From Paractinoplanes toevensis (lineage in GTDB: Bacteria; Actinomycetota; Actinomycetes; Mycobacteriales; Micromonosporaceae), in NCBI RefSeq assembly GCF_018332695.1, contig NZ_BOQN01000004.1, positions 1 through 47,102 of the forward strand: 47,102 nucleotides of DNA, in the 5' to 3' direction. Position numbers and translations under genes: made by a program. Positions 23,465-32,040 of the stretch are shown here, in pieces. A model generated the notes under the pieces. It saw only the letters and a program-made list of their open reading frames with translations. It was not told the DNA's origin and did no database searches. The number at the start of each line of letters is the position of its first letter. The stretch's first letter is position 1.

Positions 23465-24751
23465 TTACGCCGTCCGCAGCTCGACCACCGTGACCTGCGG
23501 GGGTGCGCCAACCCGGACCGGCGGTCCCCAGAAACCGGCGCCGTTGGTCACGTAGACCGGCACGCCATCGACCTCGCCGTAGCCGGACACCACCGGCTGT
23601 TCCAACTTGACCAGCAGATTGAACGGTGCCATCTGGCCGCCGTGCGTGTGCCCGGAAACCTGGAGATCAACACCGAACGGGGCGGCCTGACTCGCCGCCG
23701 CGGGCTGGTGTGCCATCAGCACGACCGGCCGCGACGTGTCCCGGTCACCGAGCGCCTTGGCGAAGTCGGGCGCATCGCCGTGCTGCGCGCCACCGAGGTC
23801 GTTGACCCCGGCCAGATCAAGCCCATTGATCTCCGCCCGCTCGTTCCGCAACGGCCGCACGCCCAGCCGTGCCACCTCCTCCAGCCAGGGCTCGTACCCC
23901 GAGTAGTACTCGTGGTTCCCGGTCACGAAGAACGCCCCGTACCGCGACTCGATGTCGGCAAGCGGCGCCGCGAACCGCCCCAGTTCCGCAACGCTGCCGT
24001 CAACCAGATCACCGACGACGCACACCACGTCCGCCTGCACCGAATTGATCAGGTCGACGATGCGCCCCGCATGCCGGGTGCCGGTGAGCGGCCCGAGGTG
24101 GATGTCGGACACCACGGCCAGCCGCGTCCCGTCCATCGAGCGCGGCAGCTTCGCGATCGGAATCGAAACGCGATCGAGCTGAGGCCCGCCGAGCGCCGTC
24201 TTCATCCCGTATCCGGTGATGCCCGCCGCGGTAAGCCCAGCAAAGATCGCCATTCCCCGAGCCAGAACCAGCCGCCGCCCAACCCCGTCACCGTCATTGG
24301 CCGTTTCCGGAGCGATTCCGGCGGAGCCTTCAGCCGTGGCAACGTCGCCGTGGCTTTCCGCCGAGCCGGCTTCAATCGCGGCTTCGCCACGCGTATCGCT
24401 TTGCGTAACGCTATGGCTACCATCCGTCTGATTTCGAGCGACTTCTTTGGTACGCGACGTCAGCTTCCAGAAGAGCAATACCGCCGCCCGAGGAATCTCG
24501 AGCGGAATAAGCACGACCAGTAGATAGAACATCAGGGCCAGCCACAGATACCCCGGCCAGGCCAACCACGCTAAGTGACCGGTACGAGTCCCGGCGAGCG
24601 TCACCGGCAGCAGTAGCCCGAGCCCCGCAGCCACGACAGCCCCGACCCGTCGAGTCCGGCCCGGCCGTAGTGGATCTCTAAGAAGCCGCTTGTAGAGATA
24701 GAAATGAATCAGCCCAATGACGAGAAAGACCAATACGACAAAAGCCAGCAA
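23465..24751 (-). CDS. Membrane-associated metallophosphoesterase
   Basis: A 428-residue calcineurin-like phosphoesterase. The N-terminal half has three or four membrane helices, a variable Ala/Ser/Glu-rich loop (about 100-155) and another helix near 165-182. The catalytic domain (about 200-425) has all metal-binding motifs: VVSDIHLGPL, VVGDLVDGS, VTGNHEYY, LMAHQP and VSGHTHGGQ. This arrangement matches YkuE/YaeI-type membrane phosphoesterases acting outside the cytoplasmic membrane, possibly on phospholipids. The start is just inside a gene-poor repeat region. Substrate unknown. Confidence 0.9.
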   Translation of the reverse strand: MLAFVVLVFLVIGLIHFYLYKRLLRDPLRPGRTRRVGAVVAAGLGLLLPVTLAGTRTGHLAWLAWPGYLWLALMFYLLVVLIPLEIPRAAVLLFWKLTSRTKEVARNQTDGSHSVTQSDTRGEAAIEAGSAESHGDVATAEGSAGIAPETANDGDGVGRRLVLARGMAIFAGLTAAGITGYGMKTALGGPQLDRVSIPIAKLPRSMDGTRLAVVSDIHLGPLTGTRHAGRIVDLINSVQADVVCVVGDLVDGSVAELGRFAAPLADIESRYGAFFVTGNHEYYSGYEPWLEEVARLGVRPLRNERAEINGLDLAGVNDLGGAQHGDAPDFAKALGDRDTSRPVVLMAHQPAAASQAAPFGVDLQVSGHTHGGQMAPFNLLVKLEQPVVSGYGEVDGVPVYVTNGAGFWGPPVRVGAPPQVTVVELRTA

Positions 24752-25519
24752 ACCCGCTCCTCAGCCCACGACCCAGACACCAAGTCTCCCTGTCACCAAC
24801 TCCCACCCCACCACCAACCCACGAATCCGCGCCGATAGACCAGTCCGCCCTCACCCGAGGCCTCCGCCGACCCGTCGTGATCCGCGCCTCCGCGTCACGA
24901 TCGGCCCTGCCGATTCCGTGTTCTGTACCGCCGCACCGCGACCGGCATCGCCGACTCCGAATTCCACGCGGCCGCGCTGGGTTGGCGTCGCTGGGCTGTG
25001 AGTCGGCTGCAGCACGGCTAGCCGTGCTGTCGGCCCGTGAGTCGGCTCCGGGACGGCGAGCCAAGCTGCCGGCCCGGGAGCGTCGCTGCCGACCGCTGGT
25101 GGGCGGTGCCGACCTCGTGGGCCGCGCTGCCGCCTTGTGAGCCGCGTTGCGGTGGGTGAACCCGGGGCCGACGCGGCGGCCGTGGCTGGCGTTGCTGACC
25201 TCGTGGATTGGCTGCGGCAGGTCGAGCCGCTGGAGCCCTGAGAGCTGCGCTGCCGCGTGATTGGCGCTGCCGACCTCGAGGGCCGCGCTTCTAATCTCAT
25301 GAGCGCGCTGCCATGACGTATCCGCAGTGGCTTCCGTGGCCGCGCTGCCGCCCTGTGAGCCGCGCTGCCTGCCGCCCTGATGAGCCGTTTTGCCGCGCCG
25401 CTGGGCTGCCGCAACGCGAGCGGCGCTGCTGGTCCCGGATTCACGCCTCCGGCGCCCTTCGGGGCCGCGCGGGACGGTCGCCGCGCCGCGCCTCGTCGTT
25501 GGTGGCGTGGGACGGCTGG
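24752..25519. repeat. 768-bp gene-poor block of degenerate repeats
   Basis: No frame here looks like a protein family. The plus strand has recurring units: GGCGGTGCCGACCTCGTGGG near 25102, GGCGTTGCTGACCTCGTGGA near 25188 and GGCGCTGCCGACCTCGAGGG at 25263, plus several GTGAGTCGGCT and TGAGCCGCGCTGCC segments near 24998-25400. Copies are too diverged and irregular for CRISPR. It may be decayed repetitive sequence. A 394-codon minus frame crossing it has repeat-like composition and overlaps moaD and moaA, so it is not called. Confidence 0.6.
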
Positions 25520-25771
25520 TCAGCCGCCGGCGAACGGGGGGAGCACGTCGATGGTTGCGTCGGTGGGGAGCGGGGCGTGGCGGTCGTGACAGCTCAGGCC
25601 GTCGACCAGGAAGCTTGCGGATTTCAGGACCAAGCCCAGACGCTCCCCGTGGCGGTCGGTCAGCAGCTGGATCAGTTCGTCCAGCGAGGTGGCCACGGCC
25701 GGCTCGCTGGAGACGCCGCGGACGGCGGCGCGGGCGCCGGCGAAGTAGCGGACGGTCAGGCTGGTCGGCAT
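25520..25771 (-). CDS. moaD: Molybdopterin synthase sulfur carrier subunit MoaD
   Basis: An 83-residue ubiquitin-like protein, MPTSLTVRYFAGARAAVRGV at the start and LPPFAGG at the end. The terminal Gly-Gly is the site of adenylation and thiocarboxylation. It is the small subunit for MoaE, which is about 10 kb away. It starts 2 nt after the moaA stop, so moaA-moaD are cotranscribed. The enzyme that activates MoaD (MoeB/MoeZ) is not in the window. Confidence 0.92.
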   Translation of the reverse strand: MPTSLTVRYFAGARAAVRGVSSEPAVATSLDELIQLLTDRHGERLGLVLKSASFLVDGLSCHDRHAPLPTDATIDVLPPFAGG

Positions 25772-25773
25772 GG

Positions 25774-26781
25774 TCACCCTCCGATCGCGGACATCGGGCG
25801 GGCGGGCTGGAGGAAGCTTGGGTCGTCGATGCCGTGGCCGGCCCGCTTGCCGCGCATCGCAATCTGCCACCCCGCGGCGATCTCGTCGTCGGTGGCGCCG
25901 GTGCGGAGCAGCTTGCGCAGGTCGCTCTCCTCGGTGGCGAACAGGCAGTTCCGGATCTGGCCGTCCGCGGTCAGCCGAGTGCGGTCGCAGTCTCCGCAGA
26001 ACGGCCTGGTCACGCTGGCAATCACCCCGACCCGGGCAGGCTCCCCAGCAGCATCCACATGACCCGGAACCAGCCAGGTCTCGGCCGGCGCTGTTCCACG
26101 TGAAACCGAATCCGGCTGGAGATCGAACGGTGCCAACGCCGCCAGGATCTCCTCGCCGGTCACCATCGTGTGTCGATCCCACCGATGCTGAGCATCGAGC
26201 GGCATCTGCTCGATGAACCGCAGCTGGTAGCCGTGCGCCAGCGCGAACCGCAGCAACTCAGGCGCCTCGTCATCGTTGATGCCCCGCATCAACACCGTGT
26301 TGATCTTCACCGGTGTCAGCCCCGCCTCCGCGGCAGCGGCCAACCCGCGCAACACGTCGGCATGCCGGTCACGCCGGGTCAGAGCCTGGAACCGCTCGGG
26401 ATCGAGCGTGTCCAGCGAGACGTTGATCCGATCGAGCCCGGCCTCCCGCAGCGGCGCGGCCATGCGCTCGAGCCCGATCCCGTTGGTGGTCAGCATCAGT
26501 CGTGGTCGCGGCGAAAGCGCCGCCGACGCCTGAATGATCCCGATCAGCCCGCGCCGCAGCAGCGGCTCGCCGCCGGTGAATCGCACCTCGGTGATCCCCA
26601 ATATCGAGACCCCGATGCGGATGAGCCGCCCCAACTCGTCGTCGGTGAGCTGCTCCTCCCGGGGAAGCCAGGCGAGGCCTTCCTCCGGCATGCAGTACGT
26701 GCAGCGCAGGTTGCACCGATCCGTCAGCGACACCCGAAGATCAGTAGCCACGCGCCCGAACCGGTCAGCGAGCTCAATCAC
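25774..26781 (-). CDS. moaA: GTP 3',8-cyclase MoaA
   Basis: Radical SAM enzyme for the first step of molybdenum cofactor synthesis, converting GTP to 3',8-cH2GTP for MoaC. The 335-residue length is normal. The N-terminal cluster is Cys23, Cys27 and Cys30 (DRCNLRCTYC), with VRFTGGEPLLR after it. The second cluster uses Cys262, Cys265 and Cys279 (FCGDCDRTRL ... IRNCLF). The protein ends in the family's catalytic Gly-Gly (MSAIGG). First gene of moaA-moaD. Confidence 0.97.
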   Translation of the reverse strand: MIELADRFGRVATDLRVSLTDRCNLRCTYCMPEEGLAWLPREEQLTDDELGRLIRIGVSILGITEVRFTGGEPLLRRGLIGIIQASAALSPRPRLMLTTNGIGLERMAAPLREAGLDRINVSLDTLDPERFQALTRRDRHADVLRGLAAAAEAGLTPVKINTVLMRGINDDEAPELLRFALAHGYQLRFIEQMPLDAQHRWDRHTMVTGEEILAALAPFDLQPDSVSRGTAPAETWLVPGHVDAAGEPARVGVIASVTRPFCGDCDRTRLTADGQIRNCLFATEESDLRKLLRTGATDDEIAAGWQIAMRGKRAGHGIDDPSFLQPARPMSAIGG

Positions 26782-26857
26782 GGACGGACCCCACCGTTCC
26801 GGATCTTCTCGCGTCTCCCATGCTTCGAATCTAGTCGCTGTTTCCGGTCATCGCCCT

Positions 26858-26880
26858 TGTGGATTTCGTGCTGTGGACAA
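26858..26880. promoter_or_regulatory. Perfect DnaA box in the moaA/methyltransferase gap
   Basis: TGTGGACAA at 26872-26880 is the exact complement of TTGTCCACA. A related TGTGGATTT (7/9) lies at 26858-26866 in the same orientation. They sit in a 197-bp gap between divergent genes and could influence either promoter, or act as a scattered DnaA-binding site. Confidence 0.4.
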
Positions 26881-26978
26881 CGCCCCTGAACGCGGTGCCC
26901 GCCTAGGCGCCGGAAACGCTCCCCCGGCAGCGTGTAAACCGGTTGATCGAGGCTGCAATCGATTGCGAGGGTCGGCGG

Positions 26979-27731
26979 ATGGCGTCGTTCGAGGAACTCG
27001 TGGCCGAGGGCGCTGCTGCCCCGGTCGATGGCTGGGACTTTTCATGGTTCGACGGACGAGCCACGGAGCAGCGGCCGTCTTGGGGATACGCGCGCTTGAT
27101 GGGCGAGCGGATGGCACGGGCGAAGCGCGCCCTCGATCTGCAGACCGGCGGCGGCGAGGTGCTGGCCGGCATCCCCCGGGCGCCGGAGGTGCTGATGGCC
27201 ACCGAGGGATGGCCACCCAACGCGGAACTGGCCCGGGTGCGGCTCGCTCCGCTCGGCGGGCGGGTGGTCGCGGCCGGTGAGAACGACGACCTGCCCTTCG
27301 AGGACGACTCGTTCGACCTGGTGGTGAGCCGTCACCCGGTCACGGTGCGGTGGGGCGAGGTGGCGCGCGTGCTGGAGCCCGGCGGCACCTATTTCTCGCA
27401 GCAGGTCGGCGCCGGCTCGGTGCACGAGCTGACCGACTTCATGATGGGCCCGCAACCGATCAGTTCCGCTCGTGATCCGGAGCGTGCCCGCGCCGCGGCC
27501 ACCGACGCCGGCCTCACGGTGCTCGACCTGCGCTCCGAGGCGCTGCGCATGGAGTTCTTCGACGTGGCCGCGGTGATCGTCTTCCTCCGGAAGGTCATCT
27601 GGATCGTTCCGAGCTTCACCGTCCCGGCCTACTACGACCGGCTGAGGGCCATCCATGCCCACATTGCGGAGCACGGCCCGTTCGTGGCCCACTCCCAGCG
27701 GTTCTTGATCGAGGCCCAGAAGCCCGCCTGA
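26979..27731 (+). CDS. Class I SAM-dependent methyltransferase
   Basis: A 250-residue protein starting MASFEELVAEGAAAP. The Rossmann-fold signature is recognisable: RALDLQTGGGEVLAG (motif I), VVAAGENDDLPFEDDSFDLVVSRHP (motifs II and III) and EVARVLEPGGTYFSQQVG (post-motif III). The usual DxGxGxG reads DLQTGGGE, a variant common in actinobacterial UbiE-like enzymes. The ATG at 26979 has GAGGG upstream; the TTG at 26943 is less likely. Substrate unknown. It stands alone on the plus strand. Confidence 0.85.
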   Translation: MASFEELVAEGAAAPVDGWDFSWFDGRATEQRPSWGYARLMGERMARAKRALDLQTGGGEVLAGIPRAPEVLMATEGWPPNAELARVRLAPLGGRVVAAGENDDLPFEDDSFDLVVSRHPVTVRWGEVARVLEPGGTYFSQQVGAGSVHELTDFMMGPQPISSARDPERARAAATDAGLTVLDLRSEALRMEFFDVAAVIVFLRKVIWIVPSFTVPAYYDRLRAIHAHIAEHGPFVAHSQRFLIEAQKPA

Positions 27732-27786
27732 TTCGCGCACGCCCGGCAGCTAGCCAGCGGGGGGAGGTGCACCGCATACAGCTTGG

Positions 27787-28683
27787 TCAGAAGGCCTGCA
27801 GGGCGCCGGACGCGGCCGTGACCACCGCGTCTCGGTAGCCGGCGCCGAAGGCCGCCGTGTGGACCAGCAGCAGGTGGAGCTGATGCAGCGGGATCCGGGC
27901 GCGCCAGCCCTCCGTCAGCGGATGCGCCTCCTGATAGGCCGCGAGGATGCGATCGAGGTGGGGAGCGCCACCGAACAGATGGAGGTTGGCCAGATCGGTT
28001 TCCCGGTGCGCGCCCTGGGCTGCGGGGTCGATCAGGTAGGGCTGGTCGTCGGCGGCCCACATGATGTTGCCGGGCCACAGGTCACCGTGGGTGCGGCTCG
28101 GCGGTTCGCCGCCCGGCGTGTGGGCGAGTTTGTCGAGGATGCGGTCCACGAGGGCGGCGTCCGGCGGCGTCAGCGCCCCGTTCTCGGTCGACGCCTTCAA
28201 ATAGGGCAGCAGGCGGCGCTCGGCGAACCATGTCGGCCATGGACCCGGGTGGGGCGTGTTATCCAGGGGCAGGGGCCCGATGAAGCCGTCCCACGGTGCG
28301 CCGAACGTCTCGGCGGGGGTGTCGTGGAGGGCGGCCAGGGCGCGGCCCAGGCGCTCGGCGCCACGGGCGGTTGCGGGCGCCGAGTCGATCCACTCCAGGG
28401 CGATCATCTGGGGGAGCGCCACGAGCAGTTCGGGAGTGGGGGCGCCCGCCTCGGCCAGCCAGCGCAGACCGTTCGCCTCGGCCTCGAAGAACCCCTCCGG
28501 GGGCTTGCCGGCCGACCAGGTCTTGGCGAACAGGGACGTGCCATCGTCCAAGGTCAGGCGGCTGGCGGTGGAGACGCTGCCGCCACCCACCGGCGTCTCG
28601 CGGATGCGCTGGTGGGTGAGAAATGTCGGGAGATGCTCGGGGTGCGCGCGTAAGTACGCCTGGTCCACGGGGTTATCTTCCAC
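27787..28683 (-). CDS. Fructosamine kinase family protein
   Basis: A 298-residue APH-fold kinase. Visible motifs are FAKTW (ATP-binding Lys), FFEAEANGLRWL, SRTHGDLWPGNIMW (catalytic loop with HGD) and YLIDPAAQGAHRETDLA (metal-binding DPA). Family members phosphorylate ketosamines such as fructosamines or ribulosamines, reversing protein glycation. It starts at GTG 28683, divergent from the GNAT gene with only about 40 bp between, so the two promoters must overlap. Confidence 0.9.
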   Translation of the reverse strand: MEDNPVDQAYLRAHPEHLPTFLTHQRIRETPVGGGSVSTASRLTLDDGTSLFAKTWSAGKPPEGFFEAEANGLRWLAEAGAPTPELLVALPQMIALEWIDSAPATARGAERLGRALAALHDTPAETFGAPWDGFIGPLPLDNTPHPGPWPTWFAERRLLPYLKASTENGALTPPDAALVDRILDKLAHTPGGEPPSRTHGDLWPGNIMWAADDQPYLIDPAAQGAHRETDLANLHLFGGAPHLDRILAAYQEAHPLTEGWRARIPLHQLHLLLVHTAAFGAGYRDAVVTAASGALQAF

Positions 28684-28724
28684 TTCGCCTTACGGACGTC
28701 CGAAATCGGAGTCAAAATGTCGGC

Positions 28725-29228
28725 ATGAGCCCTGTCACAGTGCGTTCGTACCGTCCGGGTGACCACTCCGCGGGTCGTCGACTGTGGTCCGAGCTGACCA
28801 ACCAGCACAACCAGATGTACGGCGAGCCGGCCGACGACGCGGGCGTGGGCTTCGAGGAATATCTGACCCGTCTCGATCTGAGCGGGCTCTGGGTGGCCGA
28901 TCACGCGGACGACGGGGTGATCGGGCTGGTCGGGCTGATCATGAGGGGCCGAGCCGGTGTGGTGGAGCCGATCGTCGTCACGATCTCTCACCGGCACAAG
29001 GGCGTGGGGCGCAAGCTGCTGCGGCACGTCGCCAACGAGGCCCGGAAGCGGAACATGACCGCCCTGACGATCTCGCCGGACTCGCGGAACGTGGACGCCA
29101 TCCGGAGTCTGCATGCCGCTGGTTACGACGTTCTTTCCTCTATTGAGTTGACGCTCGACCTGGGCCGGCACCCGAACGCGCGGCACCAGGAGGGGCTGGA
29201 GTTGCACGATATGCAGTTCCGCTCGTAG
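28725..29228 (+). CDS. GNAT family N-acetyltransferase
   Basis: A 167-residue acetyltransferase. Motif A, the acetyl-CoA site, is VVTISHRHKGVGRKLLRHVANEA (R/Q-x-x-G-x-G/A), preceded by the beta-4 strand GVVEPIVV and followed by LTISPDSRNVDAIRSLHAAGYD (motif B). ATG 28725 gives MSPVTVRSYRPGDHSAGRRL, typical for the fold. Substrate unknown. It is followed by a strong inverted repeat carrying DnaA boxes. Confidence 0.9.
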   Translation: MSPVTVRSYRPGDHSAGRRLWSELTNQHNQMYGEPADDAGVGFEEYLTRLDLSGLWVADHADDGVIGLVGLIMRGRAGVVEPIVVTISHRHKGVGRKLLRHVANEARKRNMTALTISPDSRNVDAIRSLHAAGYDVLSSIELTLDLGRHPNARHQEGLELHDMQFRS

Positions 29229-29247
29229 GACGCGCAAGATTTTTCCG

Positions 29248-29280
29248 AGCCTGTGGATAACGGAGCGTTGTCCACAGGCT
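29248..29280. promoter_or_regulatory. Palindrome with two consensus DnaA boxes; possible terminator
   Basis: AGCCTGTGGATAAC (29248-29261) and GTTGTCCACAGGCT (29267-29280) form 14-nt arms with one G-T mismatch and a 5-nt loop. Each arm holds a perfect box: TGTGGATAA (complement of TTATCCACA) at 29252-29260 and TTGTCCACA at 29268-29276. On the plus strand it is followed by CACGTTTT, so it might also terminate the GNAT transcript. Sequence alone cannot decide between the two roles. Confidence 0.6.
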
Positions 29281-29328
29281 CACGTTTTGGCACTTCCCTG
29301 AGTGGTCCGGCGCGCCAAAGTCTCGGGC

Positions 29329-30366
29329 ATGACCCCGGACTGCTCGATCATCGTTCGTACTCCCGCCGAAGCCGTCGCCTTCACCCCCTATGTCCTCGGC
29401 TTCCATCCGAGCGACAGCCTCGTTGTACTAGGCCTTTCCGGAAAGGTCGTCGTCGTGGGCGTGCGCTACGACCTGCCGCCGCCGGCCGCGGCCTTCGACG
29501 AGGTCGCCCAGGTGATCGCCCATCAGGGGGCGCCCGAGGTAATGGTCCTCGGCTACGGCAAACCACGTCTGGTGACACCGGCGGTGTTGGGCCTGGTGGG
29601 CGCGCTCGCGCCGGTGGGCGTGCGGGTGCGGGAGGCGCTGCGGGTCACCGACGGTCGCTGGTGGTCCTACTCATGTTCCGACGAGACCTGCTGCCCGGCC
29701 GAGGGCACGCCGTGCCGGTCCGACCTCGCCGCGGAGGCGGTCTATCGCGGGATGGTGGCGCTGCCCGACCGCAAGGCGCTGGTGGCGAGGGTGGCTTCGG
29801 CCACGGGCGCGATCCGGCGGGACATGGCGGCGGCAACCGAGCGGGCGCGGTCCCGGTTCACCGACCTGACCGGTGCGGACGTCGAGGCGGGCCGGGGCGG
29901 TCAACTGATCCGTAAGGCCGGCCGGCAGGCGATCCGGGAGGCGGAGCGGGTGGCGCGCGGCGGCGGCATGCCGTCGCACGATGGCATCGCCTGGCTCGGG
30001 GTTCTGCTGGTGCGGCCGGTGGTGCTCGACTACGCGCTGGCCCGATCCGGCCCGGATGACTGGCGGCTGCGGCTGTGGGGCGAGGTGGTGCGCCTGGTCG
30101 AGCCGGAGTATGCACCGGGGCCGGCCTGTCTGCTCGCGTTCGCGGCGTGGCGTTCCGGCGACGGAGCGCTGGCTCGGGTGGCCGTCGACCGAGCGCTCAA
30201 ACAGGAGCCGACGCATCGCATGGCCGCCGTGCTCGACCGGCTGCTCGGTCTGGGCATCGGCCCGCAGGCTCTGGTGGACCTGCGGGCACCGGTGCGGTCG
30301 GGCCAGGGGCGGCGCGGGACCGACGGGCGGCGGGCACGTCGCGGCGCCCGCCGGCGATCGCTGTGA
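29329..30366 (+). CDS. DUF4192 family protein
   Basis: A 345-residue soluble protein starting MTPDCSIIVRTPAEAVAF, followed by TPYVLGFHPSDSLVVLGL, the hallmark of the DUF4192 family found throughout actinobacteria. A Cys-rich segment (YSCSDETCCPAEGTPC, about 119-135) is also typical. The C-terminal third has helical repeat character (ALARVAVDRALKQEPTHRMA) and ends in a strongly basic tail. Function is unknown for the family. The ATG at 29329 is preferred by homology with the usual family start. Confidence 0.88.
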   Translation: MTPDCSIIVRTPAEAVAFTPYVLGFHPSDSLVVLGLSGKVVVVGVRYDLPPPAAAFDEVAQVIAHQGAPEVMVLGYGKPRLVTPAVLGLVGALAPVGVRVREALRVTDGRWWSYSCSDETCCPAEGTPCRSDLAAEAVYRGMVALPDRKALVARVASATGAIRRDMAAATERARSRFTDLTGADVEAGRGGQLIRKAGRQAIREAERVARGGGMPSHDGIAWLGVLLVRPVVLDYALARSGPDDWRLRLWGEVVRLVEPEYAPGPACLLAFAAWRSGDGALARVAVDRALKQEPTHRMAAVLDRLLGLGIGPQALVDLRAPVRSGQGRRGTDGRRARRGARRRSL

Positions 30367-30503
30367 CCGCAGCCGGGCGCCGGTCGGAGGCGTTTCGTGC
30401 TGGTCACCGCAGCCGGGCAGGGTTCCGCGGGCTGAAGTGCACCCGCTGGCCGCACCGGGTCAGTCGGTGGGGCCGCGGTCCGCCGGGCCGAGAAGCCCGA
30501 TGT
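30367..30503. other. 137-bp convergent gap with a short direct repeat
   Basis: ACCGCAGCCGGGC occurs at 30366-30378 and 30406-30418, a 40-bp step. No convincing terminator hairpin or gene is seen between DUF4192 and fdhD. Confidence 0.5.
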
Positions 30504-31331
30504 TCAGACGGTGACGCGCTGCGCCTCGGTGTAGACGTTCATGGTCGCTCCGCGAAGGAAGCCGACCAGTGTCATGCCTGCCTCGTCGGCCAGTTCCGCC
30601 GCCAGCGTGCTGGGTGCCGAGACGGCTGCGAGGAGCGGGATGCCGGCCATCCACGCCTTCTGGGTCAGCTCGAAACTGGCCCGGCCCGACACCAGCAGGA
30701 GATGCCCGGTGAGCGGCAAGCGGCCCTCCCGCAGTGCCCAGCCGATCACCTTGTCGACCGCGTTGTGCCGGCCCACGTCCTCGCGCAGCACCAGAAGTTC
30801 ACCGTCCGCCGTGAACAGGCCGGCCGCGTGCAGGCCGCCGGTGCGATCGAAGGTGCGTTGCGCGGCGCGCAGCCTGTCGGGCATCGCCGCCAGCGTGCGG
30901 GCGGGCACGGTCACCGGGTCGGCGGACACGTCGAACCGCGATCGGGTCCGCACGGCGTCGATGCTCGCTTTCCCGCACACGCCGCACGAACTGGTCGTGT
31001 AGAAGTTCCGGCTCGGATCGGTGACCGGCGGCGGCACGTCGGCGCCGAGCACCACGTCGACCACGTTGTACGTGTTCGGGGTGTCGGTCCCCGCGCACAG
31101 CTGGGCGGTGACGACGTCGCCGGCCGTTCCGATGATGCCCTCGGTGAGGAGGAAACCCATGGCGAGATCGATGTCCTGCCCGGGGGTGCGCATGGTGACC
31201 GCGAGCGGCCGTTTGCGCACCCGAATCTCCAGCGGCTCCTCGGCGGCCAGGTCATCGGGGCCGCGCCGGGAAGCGTCCGCCGCGTCCAAGTTGATCTTTA
31301 CAATCGGTCGCCGGGTCGACGTACGCGCCAT
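30504..31331 (-). CDS. fdhD: Formate dehydrogenase accessory sulfurtransferase FdhD
   Basis: Transfers sulfur from a cysteine desulfurase to the molybdenum cofactor of formate dehydrogenase. The 275-residue protein has [20 protein letters not shown], the CxxC site at Cys116 and Cys119 ([12 protein letters not shown]), [23 protein letters not shown] and SGRASFEL. All catalytic features are intact. It diverges from mobA across a 109-bp gap, consistent with shared use in Mo-bis-MGD enzymes. The formate dehydrogenase itself is not in the window. Confidence 0.96.
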   Translation of the reverse strand: MARTSTRRPIVKINLDAADASRRGPDDLAAEEPLEIRVRKRPLAVTMRTPGQDIDLAMGFLLTEGIIGTAGDVVTAQLCAGTDTPNTYNVVDVVLGADVPPPVTDPSRNFYTTSSCGVCGKASIDAVRTRSRFDVSADPVTVPARTLAAMPDRLRAAQRTFDRTGGLHAAGLFTADGELLVLREDVGRHNAVDKVIGWALREGRLPLTGHLLLVSGRASFELTQKAWMAGIPLLAAVSAPSTLAAELADEAGMTLVGFLRGATMNVYTEAQRVTV

Positions 31332-31428
31332 CCGCCGAGCCTATGCCGGAAACCCCGGAATGCCCGGGACCGATAGTGATCCACGACCGCGAACTGAGCG
31401 CGCGGTCACGCTCGACACGCGCTCGGGA

Positions 31429-31434
31429 TACGGT
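31429..31434 (+). promoter_or_regulatory. Proposed -10 of mobA, leaderless
   Basis: TACGGT fits TANNNT and ends 6 nt before the mobA GTG, leaving no room for a ribosome binding site. No clear -35 is visible. Confidence 0.45.
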
Positions 31435-31440
31435 ACGTAC

Positions 31441-32040
31441 GTGGGAGGGTTTGCGGCGGTAGTGCTGGCCGGTGGCGCGGCACGGCGGATGGGCGGCGCG
31501 GACAAGCCGACGCTTCCTGTCGGCGGTCAGTCCATGCTGACCCGTGTCCTGGCCGCGGTGCATGACGCCGATCCGCGGATCGTGGTCGGCCCGGTGCCGC
31601 CCGACCTGCCCGTGCCCGTGCACTCCACCCGGGAGCAGCCACCCGGTGGCGGCCCGGTCGCGGCCACCGCGGCCGGTCTCGCGCTGGTGCCGGCAAATAT
31701 CACCTACACCGCGCTGCTCGCCGCCGACCTGCCGCTGCTCACCGGCGAGGCGATCGACGTCCTGCGGTTGACCGTCGAGTCGGCGCCGATGCAGGGCGCC
31801 GTCTACCGCGACGCCGAGGGGCGCCGGCAGCTTCTGTGCGGGGTCTGGCGGACCACGGCACTGCGCGACGCTGTCACCCGGCTGATGGAGGCGCGCGGCG
31901 ATCTGCACGGCGCCTCCGTCCGCGAGCTGATGGAGTACCTGCGAGTCGCCGAGGTCTCCTGGCGCCGCCCCGGCCCACCGCCGTGGTTCGACTGCGACAC
32001 CGACGACGACCTCCGCACGGCCGAGGAATGGGCGCGATGA
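31441..32040 (+). CDS. mobA: Molybdenum cofactor guanylyltransferase MobA
   Basis: Transfers a nucleotide to the molybdenum cofactor, making MGD for DMSO-reductase-family enzymes such as formate dehydrogenase. The 199-residue protein starts VGGFAAVVLAGGAARRMGGA, which contains the LAGGxxxRMGxxDK nucleotide-binding motif, followed by PPGGGPVAATAAGL and LAADLPLL (metal-binding Asp). Its stop overlaps the ATG of the DUF6457 gene. It could also be a MocA-type cytidylyltransferase, but its place beside fdhD favours MobA. Confidence 0.9.
   Translation: MGGFAAVVLAGGAARRMGGADKPTLPVGGQSMLTRVLAAVHDADPRIVVGPVPPDLPVPVHSTREQPPGGGPVAATAAGLALVPANITYTALLAADLPLLTGEAIDVLRLTVESAPMQGAVYRDAEGRRQLLCGVWRTTALRDAVTRLMEARGDLHGASVRELMEYLRVAEVSWRRPGPPPWFDCDTDDDLRTAEEWAR

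Noticed and set aside
24678..25862. 394-codon minus frame over the repeat block
   Set aside because: It overlaps moaD and moaA, has repeat-like Arg/Ala/Ser composition and shows no domain; the block is better described as degenerate repeats.
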